DNA from: Colletotrichum lupini
Lineage: Eukaryota; Ascomycota; Sordariomycetes; Glomerellales; Glomerellaceae
DNA: 64,000 bases
Assembly: GCF_023278565.1 (NCBI RefSeq)
Contig: NC_064682.1
Location: 3,968,001 to 4,032,000 of the forward strand
Direction of reading: 5' to 3'
Notes under the pieces: generated by a model
Databases searched by the model: none
Told to the model about the DNA's origin: nothing
The model's input: only the letters and a program-made list of their open reading frames with translations
Position numbers and translations under genes: made by a program
Shown: positions 55,366-64,000 of the stretch, one piece after another
Numbering within the stretch: the first letter of the stretch is position 1
Layout: every line of letters starts with the position of its first letter

Positions 55366-56640
55366 TCACACCATCTCCGTCACATCCACAGGCTTCGCCG
55401 GGTACGGCGTCTTGTGGTCTTGCGACAGTCTCACATCTTGATACTCGACGTGATCAAAGGGCTCTTCGTTCTTCAACGGCCAATTTGATCGAACCGTGCG
55501 CATCTCCGCGTCCGGCACGTCACCGACGGCCTGCCTGCCGAAGCTCTTGCGTCGTGCTGACTTGGGAACTGGCGGCAGGCTCTGTAGAGCGGCAGCGCGG
55601 TCAAAGACCGTGGGTGATTGCGGCTCGTCCGGAACGTAGAATCGTTTGGCGATGCCCGGTGCCACGTGCTTCATGAAAGCCTTGAGGAAGGGTAGACAGG
55701 TGCAAATGATGCCGACATTGGCCTCCACGACGCTAGGCACAGAGTTAGCCATCAAATATGCCTAGGTTAGGGGCTGGGGAGATACTTACCACCAGATGAT
55801 GCTTATTGAAGCGGTCCAGGTGAAATCGGCATTGTTGAAGCCGAGAGGAATCATGACCATACGGACGATACTGGGCCCGAGGACGCTAGAGAAGGCATTA
55901 GGGATGTCTTGTTGTCCTCAATGTGCAGAATCAACTTACAAGCCTCCGGCCATGAGGAAGATCGTCATCTCAATCTTCTTGACCAACCTCATTGATAGGG
56001 GCGAGAGAATCCAGATCGGTAGCAGCAAGATAGCGAGATCGGTGGCGACGTTGCAGACGGATAGCATCAGCCACCACATCGACCGGTCAACACAGGTTCC
56101 CGGCACGTCCATATCCCAAATCCTCTCCATGGGGGTGCAGAGGTATGCCCAGCCAAGCGCGCCAGCGAGCGAGTACGCTACCGTCGCAAACATGACCACG
56201 TATACGACAAATTTCACAGCGCGATTGAGAGGGAAGCGCAGGTAGAACACGAGAATCGAGGCCTTTGTAAAGAGAACGGAGAGGCTGTACGCCGCGAGAT
56301 CAACCATGCTCAGCTTATGGAAAGCCACAGCGTCGGCCCGGCTCACGTCCCAGATGTGGTGCCCGGCTCCATTCCTCGTCTCGTAGACTTGTATCACCGA
56401 GTATGCCGTAGCGAAGAGCAGTCCGATGAAGATGAGGTCGTCGTCGCGTTGGTGGCGGTGAATCACGACCTTGACCGTGTACAGGCGGATCCCGCAGAAG
56501 ATGATGGCCAGGAGGTTGAGCAGGATGGCGACGATCAATACCTGTGGCACGAGGGACTCGGCGGGATTGTCGAAGTTGGATACGACGCCCGGCGGGGGCG
56601 GCGAGGCGGCCACGAGCTCGTCTTCGCTCATTGTCCACAT
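55366..56640 (-). CDS. rhodopsin-domain (SAT4-like) integral membrane protein, second copy
   Basis: Three exons on the minus strand, up to 55940, 55885-55790 and 55732-55366. Two close Met starts are possible: MWTMSEDE at 56640 (387 aa) or MSEDE at 56631 (384 aa). The frame stays open further upstream to 56895, but that part does not look like the family. Spans include VLIVAILLNLLAIIFCGIRLY, DLIFIGLLFATAYSVIQVY, FVVYVVMFATVAYSLAGALGWAYL, the WWLMLSVCNVATDLAILLLPIWIL block and VEANVGIICTCLPFLKAF, with the conserved RDDDLIFIG loop. The Cys pair of the outer loops (YLCTP and GTCVD) is present. The Ser/Pro-rich tail of about 100 residues is soluble. Same broad family as the gene at 34.3 kb, but clearly diverged, so not a recent duplicate. 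Ligand unknown. Confidence 0.85.
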
Positions 56641-59600
56641 CGCATTATGGATCTTGTGGCGGGGTTTGGATGACAGATTTGGTCTGGCAGAATTACGACA
56701 GATACACACGAGCGTGTCGAGCTTGGAGAAGAGGTTCGTGTCGAGACTATTTAGCAAACACCTGAATCGCGAATACACTCCCACATATCCCCTCCCATCC
56801 CCTTCCATTGACATCAGTCTGGCTGTTCCTCGCGGCAAAAAGTGGCCGTGACCGTGGACCGTTCCTGAAACGTTGATATCGTGCCTGGAACGCACTGACT
56901 GGTTCGATGAACTGGATCCAAGGCACGTTGACCATCGGCAAATACTACCAACCGCAATGCTTCATCTTGGAAAGCTTAACTTCGTTCCCATGTCCACTCG
57001 GGAACTAGGCCAGGGGTAGGTTGAGGTCACTTGAAGATAGTCACGGTCGGCAGTTCAAGCTTATCGACCGGAGAACAATACCGACAGGCAGGGTCACCTT
57101 ACATCTCGAGCCGGCAAGCCAAGACAGAAACAAGACTTTTATCCCACGTAGCGCAAGTCGTCGGCACCTTGGCAAGTATGTTCCTGAAGTTAGCGACTGC
57201 TTCTAGAGGCCCCCTGAAGATCTCTCCCGCCTTCGCCAAGCGCTTAGCAGGCTTAAGGTTGTTTGCTTGGCGGAAAGAAGCATAACGATATTATCCCGAT
57301 GGACGCTGAGTGGACGCGGACGCGAGGAGGGTGCAGCCGCAGATGCAGCTGGTGCGGCGGACAGTGTTTGTTCCTTAAAGTATAAAGCATGGGAATCGTG
57401 CTTTGGGACAAAGGGAACAGTGAACAAACCTCGGCCAGCTAGGAGAGCGCTTGCTATCAGAGTTCGCCGCGGAAGGCGAAGGTGATGGCAATTGGTTGGA
57501 AGCGAGAATCTTCATCCGGCACGGCATCCGTATTCCTCTATCCATCGTTGGGCAAGTCATTAAGCTCCCGGCGATGGCTTCAAAGGGCAAAGGGGGAGGT
57601 CGTTGGAAGGAAGAGTAAACATAAGCTTTTCCCAGGGCTGAACAGGGATGGCAGACGAAACACAGGAAACACAGGAAACAAGTGAGGAGTCTTGGCTCGA
57701 TCGCTTCTTTACGCGGCAGCGAAGCGAATCTTGCCCTATCTGGGCGATTTATGAAATCGTGGTAAAACGGCGTGTCGAGGTGTCATCCCTGGCCTGAAGC
57801 ATTTGACCCCAAACTTTAACTCAAACTTTTGGGCGGAAGCAGTTGAGGCTAGTCAGCCTTCTTTCAAAGTCAGCTGTTTCTCACAACGAATGGCAGTTGT
57901 CCCTCCAGTCTCTGAACCGGATGGATGGTTCAATGTGTGGCGGACGTTGAAGATGGGGCGAGTTGGGTTGATGTTAGACCAAGCAACCTGATGTCTTGGC
58001 CAGCGAAACAAGCCAAGATCGTCGCGCCGTCTCATTGTATATCGTCCTAACACTCATGTCAAGCAATGACTGGGCGAGCTCGAGCCATCGAGATTGGCCA
58101 AGATGATCATCTCGTCCCAGAAAATACCATCTTCCACTATGAGTCTTTGGGTGATAGCTTCATGAGGCAATTATCCCACATAACTCAAGACTATGAAGGC
58201 ACTGCGAAAGGTATCCCACTTACAGAGCCATTTGTCAGACTAGAATATCTCTTGGATATACTGTGAGTTGTCTCTAGGAGTTTCAATCGCTCTTAGAAAC
58301 AAAGTCGCATGTAGGCCCTGTCGGTGGAACGTCAAATATACCAACTGCCAAGGAACATGACGTTATTAACCACAGACCAAGCACATACGCAGTGTAACCA
58401 GAATATTCGACGACCGCTTCCTGGACCAACCGTCGAGCTCATGTCACGGTTTGCGGGGAAAGACAAACATTCGTGTCTCGGGCCAGTAACGCTATGGTCT
58501 ACGCCACGCGGAGACTCGAGACGCCGGCAGCTTGTTTGCTTTTTGACTGCCGTCTGCCGATTAACCAATCCCATTCGCCGGTTTTCATTTGGTTCCCTTC
58601 AAAGTCGTAAGTCGTCCCGTCTTGGGATTACGGCGCCATTGTTTTGGATGCTTTTGGGCAGATTTATCGGTTCCTTTTGGAACTAGACGTCTGTCGTCTG
58701 TCAAGTTGGATGAATGGAAACCAGTCGTCTCATTGCCGCCATAGTGGTTGTTCTTTACGCTCGGCCTTTGGCCACAGTCCGCGAGACCGAATTTCCCTCT
58801 TTTCGATTCAGTCTGTCATCTGGAACTGTCGAAATCTCGCCGTCTGTGCGGGTGAAGGAGTAGAGTTGGATGACTTCACTAATGACTCTCACGCACAACT
58901 AAGGTACCGGGAAATAAAAAGTCTGCACACACTATGTCCGTTCACTCATCGTTGTCAATTGCCGCGATATTCCACATTTTCCGGCCGGCCATGATAGACC
59001 CCGATTGGCATCCCCGGGATCCGCATGCTCCCTCGGACGCCGTGGAAAGTTGGCCCACCTGTTTGCTTCTTCCGCATTATTACAGGTTAGCCGAACGAAT
59101 TGGTGTTGGCACATATTGGCCTGCATCGCACGGAGCCCCCGTTCCTGCAGCTCCTGCTGCTTGCCTGCAGGGCAAGCAAGAGAGAAAAGAGAAGGTCGTC
59201 AACAGGGTTACATTGGCCATGGAGTCGTGCTAGGCCCAAATGTGAAGTTGCGTTGGCAATCAAGCCACTCTCGAATCTTTGGACACGAGAAAAAGGCATG
59301 GCAGAGCCGGCGTCGGCTTCTTGATCATGAAACATACTTTATGAGTTGCAGATGTAGTCTTATCCTCGAGATATGGCGTATCGTGTGATCTACAGATAAC
59401 TCTCTGAATACAGCTCCGGCCGTAGGTTGATGAGAAGCGTGATGAGGATAACAGTACTAGATAGCCCCTCAACTTGCCAAGAGGTTTAATGAATGCCCTT
59501 GTCGGTAACCCATGCTTGATAGGGTCGCAGCGCCGAATACGAACGACCTACGATTGCATTGGCATGTCACTTGCGTTGGAGTCACTGGCTAATGCAACAA

Positions 59601-59802
59601 CACGCCGGACGCGCTGGATAATGGAAATTAGATGCTCAAGATACGAGTCGCGATGGTGTCGTTACTGTATATAATGCCATCATCATGTTCTTGTACAGTT
59701 GAGAAAGAGGCTTTCGAGGGTTATGGCTTCATGTCACCAGATCTCCTGTGATTCCACATTCGTTTAATCGCCAGAAAGAAGGGTATCGCCCCTTGACGCA
59801 GG
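56641..59802. other. intergenic, no gene recognised
   Basis: About 3.2 kb, the longest gene-free stretch outside the Copia islands. Many short frames occur on both strands, none with domain likeness. The right end has a TATA-like element for the subtilisin gene; the left end holds the promoter of the rhodopsin-domain gene. A non-coding RNA cannot be excluded. Confidence 0.45.
59668..59675 (+). promoter_or_regulatory. TATA-like element of subtilisin gene
   Basis: TATATAAT lies about 135 bp upstream of the ATG at 59803. Confidence 0.4.
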
Positions 59803-62800
59803 ATGCATCTGTCCACTCTTTTGCTTGCCGCCACGAGCGTGGTAGGTATCGCCGCACAGAGCAATCACCCGCTCATGCGCCGAGCTGATGACAACGCCCC
59901 CGAGACCGCGGCAAACAAGTCGACAGTTGAGCCCAAACGCTTCATCGTCGAGTTCGACAAGGTACATCTCATCCTTCCTCTTCTCAAACTCTGCCAACCA
60001 ATACAGAGACCATGCTGACACTACTCAGGGCGCCGACGCATCCGCCCTAGCCGCCGACATCGCCAATCAGCGCGGCGCAAAGGTCCTTCGCGTCTTCACC
60101 AGTGACATCTTCACCGGTGCCGCCGTCGAGACGGACGTGGAGAACATTGACTCTCTGCAAGCGCTCGAGCCCGTCAAAGTGGCGTGGCAGTCCCGCAAGT
60201 TGAAGCTTGCGCCCAGCACGCCGCTTGCGTCGTTCGTGGAGAATGCTACTGCTATCGACTATGATATTCACCACATGACTGGCGTCGATAAGTTGCATGA
60301 GGCTGGTGTGTTAGGGAAGGGAGCTAAGGTTGCTGTTGTTGATACTGGGATTTGGTATACTCATGAAGCGGTACGTGAACGAGTCTCCGTGTGAAATGCC
60401 CGGCGAGTTTCTGACATACAACAGCTCGGTGGTGGATTTGGTGAGGGCTTCAAGGTTGCTGGTGGTTATGACTTTGTTGGTGATGGATGTGAGTTCACTC
60501 AGAACCCCTCTTCAGTCATCCGTTACTAACAGCTTCAGCTTGGCCGAACGAGGGTCAAGTAAAGAACCCCGATGCCGACCCCTTGGACCAGCAAGGCCAC
60601 GGAACCCACGTCGCCGGCATCATCGCCGGTAACAGCAGCATGTAAGTCCATACCTCTCATCACACATCGAACCTCCCCAGCTAACACGCCCTCAAGCCTC
60701 ACCGGCGTCGCCCCAGCAGCAACCCTCTACGCCTACAAAGTCTTCGGCACAGTAGACGGCACCGACGAAGACACCCTCATCGAGGCCTTCCTCGCAGCCT
60801 ACGAAGCCGGCGTGGACATCATCACCTCCTCCATCGGCGGCATCAGCGGCTTCACAGACAACGCCTGGGCCGTCGTGGCCACGCGCCTCGTAGACCAGGG
60901 CGTCGTCGTCACTATCTCCGCCGGCAACGACGGGCAAGCCGGCGCCTATGCGGCCAGCAGCGGCTCCTCGGGCGAGCACGTCGTCGCCGTGGCATCCGTC
61001 GAGGCTGACGTGCTCGCTTCCTCGTCGTTCCGGGGTGTTTTCTCCCTCGGCGGCGAGACGAATGAGACGAGGGTTGCGTATCGTGCTGTCGAAGATTGGT
61101 ACCCTTCTGAGGTGAAGGATTGGCCCATCGTGCCCCTGAGCCTCAACTCGAGTACCGCAGATGAGGCGTGCAACCCTCTCCCCGCGGGAACTACCCCGGA
61201 CCTGACGGGAGTCGTGGCCCTCGTCCGCCGGGGAGGCTGCAACTTTGATCAGAAGCAGCGTAACCTAGCCCCCTTCAACGCCTCGCATATTCTCTTCTAC
61301 AGCAACGAGATGCCGCTCGTGCGCCCAACAACGGAAGACACCTCAAGCCTCATTGCAATGGTTGACGCGCGCGTCGGTGCCGCCATCATCGGCACCGTCC
61401 GCGCGGGCGGCAAGGTGACGGCAGACTTCACCGAACGTCCCATCTTCCACATCGTCGGCATCAACAACGAAGAGAACGGCGGTGTCGCAAGCTCCTTCAC
61501 TTCCATCGGCGCCACGAATGACCTCTTCATCAAGCCTGATGTCGCAGCTCCCGGTGGCCAGATCTTGAGTTCCTATGTTGGCGGGGGGTATGCTATCCTC
61601 AGCGGCACGTCCATGAGCTGTCCTTACGTCGCCGGTGTTGCAGCTCTCTGGGCGGGTAAATTCGGAGGACGCAGCGTTCACGGGCCCGAATGGGCAAAGA
61701 ACCTAGCCATGCGTCTCATTTCCTCCGGCGAGGCGATCAAATGGGACGACGGTCAGCTCAACAACAACCCATACGACTTCCTCGCGCCCGTAGCGCAGGT
61801 CGGAACGGGTCTCATCAACGCCACCAAAGTCCTTGAGTACGGTACCGCCCTCTCCTTTGCCAAATTCGCCCTCAACGACACGCACCACTTTAGCCGGTAC
61901 CACGCCGTGGACATCACCAACGCCGGCGCCGAGCCCGTGACGTACAACTTTGAGCAGCAGGAGTTTGGCGGCATGAACACCGTCAACCTTGACCCGACTG
62001 CGTGGGGAACGCCCAAGATTGCGTGGTTCGAGGAGGTCATGTCCGCGCCTCAGAAGATGACGCCGTCAATATCCTTCCCCCGCCCCCTGACTGTCCAGCC
62101 GGGAGAGACGAAGACTGCTCAGTTCGGCTTCAACTACCCCGACGCCGCAGCTCAGGGCCTTGATGCGGCTAAGCTGCCCCTTTACAGCGGAAAGGTCCTC
62201 ATAAAGGGGAATAACGGTGAAACGCTCGGTGTGCCATACCTGGGTCTGGCTGCGGACCTTCACAAGGACGTGGGCATCATGTTCCAGTATCCGACGGGTT
62301 TCCCGCGCATCACGTCTACCCGTAGCGACATCCCTATTGCTCAGAAAGCCAACTTCACGTTCAACCTTGACCCTGCGGTCCAGGACTTCCCGAACCTGTA
62401 CGCCCGCATTCAGTACGCTACCCGTGAGCTGCGGTGGGACATCTTCGATGCCTCCTGGGTGGAGAGAGACTGGAAGTACCCTCCCGTCGTTGGCCAGGCT
62501 GGCTTCGTGGGCGCGGCGACGAGCTGGGCGAAGGCCTCGGGGAAGACGTTTATCGATCCTAGTGTGGATGACCCGAACGATATCATCACGCTGCCCATGC
62601 GTGACGTGCCAAGAGACATCGTCGGTGTGTACGGTGTTGAGTTGTGGTGGCTGGGTCGTCTGGCGAATGGTACGCAGATCGCGCCTGGCAAGTATAAGAT
62701 GCGATTCGCTGCTTTGGTTCCGTTTGGGAACCCTGAGGCTTCAGATAATTGGGATGTCTACGAGACTCCAGCCTTTGAAGTCTTGCCTCTGTCAGTTTGA
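59803..62800 (+). CDS. secreted subtilisin-like serine protease (S8A, PA domain, Fn3-like tail)
   Basis: Five exons, 59803-59961, 60029-60370, 60425-60488, 60539-60641 and 60697-62800, 923 aa. A signal peptide (MHLSTLLLAATSVVGIAAQS) is followed by an inhibitor-I9-like propeptide (FIVEFDK at residues 47-53, then SALAADIANQRGAKVLRVF). The catalytic triad is Asp158 in VAVVDTGI, His209 in HGTHVAGI and Ser528 in GTSMSCP; the oxyanion Asn lies in ISAGNDG. A protease-associated (PA) insert sits between His and Ser (about 350-480, VALVRRGGCNFDQKQRNL). After the catalytic domain comes a 300-residue beta-rich region of the fungal C5a-peptidase-like Fn3 type. This domain order matches Vpr/minor-extracellular-protease-like fungal subtilases. 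Introns are 50-67 nt. It should degrade extracellular protein and could act in host tissue. Confidence 0.92.
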
Positions 62801-63060
62801 GGGTTTGTTCGAAGTTAAGTAAGGGTTGTGTGGCATGATAGCAGTAGCAGCGCGTAGGTACTGTCGCTCATGTATAGAGACAAGATCATCTCTGCAAGAA
62901 ATATACTTCGTATTGGGTATTATGTCTCCGACTTTGAACTCGACAAGCTCGGGTGCATGCGTGCTAGCAGTTTCATCGTCTGATCTTGATGGCTATAAAT
63001 GACTACTCCCTCGAAAGGGGTTATGTTCTGGTATCTCTAACTTGTAAACTTGATCATAAA

Positions 63061-64000
63061 TCACAACTTCTCCGTCTGGTTCCTGCTTAGAGTCTGGTGC
63101 TGCTCGGCAATGAACACCTCTTCCGAGGTGAGCTGGTACTTGCCGGACTGGCGAGCCGAGACACCCTTCTGGAACATGACATCCATCTCGCCAAAGGTGC
63201 GGCCCTTGGTCTCGAACATGCGGAAGTAACCCCAGATCCAGGTAAGGGTAGCAAGGACTGCCCAGAAGAATGCCTGCATGTCTAAATTAGTAATGCGCAG
63301 ATACGGCTTGAGATTGGTATTGTCACTTACAGTCTTTCCCTTCAGGTTCCAGTCACCAGGTGCCAGCATCTTGGGCTGGATGAGGCCACCACAGATGATG
63401 TTACCGACGTAGTAGGTGCTGCGAGCCAAGACGACAGTCTGGGTGCGAAGACGAGTAGAGCCAATCTCGGCGACAAGGGTGTAAACGATAGGACCGACGG
63501 ACATGGAGTAGAAGCCGAGCCATACGACGCAAAGGATGGACTGTCCCCAGATGATGCCACCAGTCTGGTTCGGGGCAACAGACAAGAATCCGATGATCCA
63601 TAGGCAGGCCACAAGAAGAGAGAATCCGACAATCCAGATAGTACGACGACCAAACTTGTAGATGTATAGCCAAGAGATACAGGTGCCGAGGAAAGCGATG
63701 CCGGTACCTCCCAAGCTGATGGCGTACGAAGCGGAGGCGCTGATTCCAGTTTGCTGGAAGAAGAAGGAGCCGGAGTAGCAGAGGGCGCCGCCGTTGGTAA
63801 TTTGAGACATGAATGCCATGCAAGCGATCTCGGTACGTCGGAGGTTGGTTCCCTTGAAGCAGTCAAACAGAGAAGCGCCGGCTTGCTCCTCAATCTCGAG
63901 CTTGTTCGTATGGACCATCATGGCCACAGTGGCATCCAGATCAACGTTGTGTTCAGGCTCTGAGAGGCGCGCGAGCGACTTTTTGGCCGCATCGAGGTTG
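63061..64000 (-). CDS. MFS sugar transporter (alpha-glucoside/maltose permease type), 5' end beyond window
   Basis: Minus strand. A last exon 63273-63061 and a preceding exon from 63331 to the window edge are visible, about 294 residues in all. The intron (63330-63274, GTAAGT to CAG) is in phase 0 and could be read through without a stop, but the family continues directly from GKT to AFFWAVLA. Visible segments are spans 7-12 with ITNGGALCYSGSFFFQQTGI, the YKFGRRTIWIVGF loop (GRR motif), a WGQSILCVVWLGFYSMSVGPIVYTLVAEI span, and the C-terminal signature FRMFETKGRTFGEMDVMF (PETKGR-like). These mark the sugar-porter family, the fungal maltose/alpha-glucoside:H+ symporter branch. The N-terminal six spans and the start lie past 64,000. 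Confidence 0.87.
   Translation of the reverse strand, partial: NLDAAKKSLARLSEPEHNVDLDATVAMMVHTNKLEIEEQAGASLFDCFKGTNLRRTEIACMAFMSQITNGGALCYSGSFFFQQTGISASASYAISLGGTGIAFLGTCISWLYIYKFGRRTIWIVGFSLLVACLWIIGFLSVAPNQTGGIIWGQSILCVVWLGFYSMSVGPIVYTLVAEIGSTRLRTQTVVLARSTYYVGNIICGGLIQPKMLAPGDWNLKGKTVSDNTNLKPYLRITNLDMQAFFWAVLATLTWIWGYFRMFETKGRTFGEMDVMFQKGVSARQSGKYQLTSEEVFIAEQHQTLSRNQTEKL

Noticed and set aside
56641..56895. Upstream extension of the second rhodopsin-domain protein
   Set aside because: The extra N-terminal residues are unlike the family; the Met at 56,631-56,640 sits right before the acidic leader and the first span.
63274..63330. In-frame reading through the last intron of the sugar transporter
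   Set aside because: The 57 nt are a multiple of three without a stop, but they start GTAAGT, contain an ACTAAT branch-like site and end CAG, and the family sequence is continuous without them.

Overview
The window looks like nuclear DNA of a filamentous ascomycete (Pezizomycotina, probably a plant-associated Sordariomycete). The evidence is single genes on both strands with short GT-AG introns (about 50-90 nt), intron-containing tRNAs, fungal-only families (rhodopsin-domain SAT4-like membrane proteins, LaeA-like methyltransferases, STAND N-terminal domains, an AsaB/CmcJ-like oxygenase), secreted plant-wall enzymes, and two AT-rich islands with the mark of repeat-induced point mutation (RIP: TpA-rich, almost no CpA or TpG). 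The species cannot be named from the sequence.

Layout. 0-19 kb is gene-bearing: RidA/Mmf1, an HSL-type esterase, DPM3, a remnant of a PL4 rhamnogalacturonan lyase, tRNA-Glu(CTC), a STAND-N-terminal/beta-propeller protein, an intron-bearing tRNA read here as Ala(CGC), a DUF2235 hydrolase, a five-exon flavin monooxygenase and an F-box-like protein. From 19.6 to 28.2 kb, a LaeA-like methyltransferase gene is split by a 7.4-kb RIP-mutated Ty1/Copia retrotransposon (19,943-27,364, read on the minus strand). From 30 to 41.2 kb lie a secreted pectin lyase with a CBM1, a rhodopsin-domain membrane protein, an MDR-family reductase, an AsaB-like pseudogene and a CE16-type esterase. From 42.4 to 50.3 kb is a second copy of the same Copia element in the opposite orientation, with a 514-bp solo-LTR-like insert inside it. 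From 52.5 to 64 kb lie a monocarboxylate-type MFS transporter, a second rhodopsin-domain protein, a large secreted subtilisin and the 3' part of a sugar transporter gene that runs off the window.

How the parts relate. I see no operon-like unit and no convincing secondary-metabolite cluster. Several genes fit a plant-degrading life style (PL1-CBM1, PL4 remnant, CE16 esterase, subtilisin, sugar and carboxylate transporters), but each has its own promoter. The clearest story is genome defence. Both Copia copies have 205-bp LTRs and recognisable 5-bp target duplications. Both are heavily RIP-mutated. In the first copy the mutations appear to have spilled into the neighbouring exon of the methyltransferase, changing its SAM-binding motif and creating a TAG stop.
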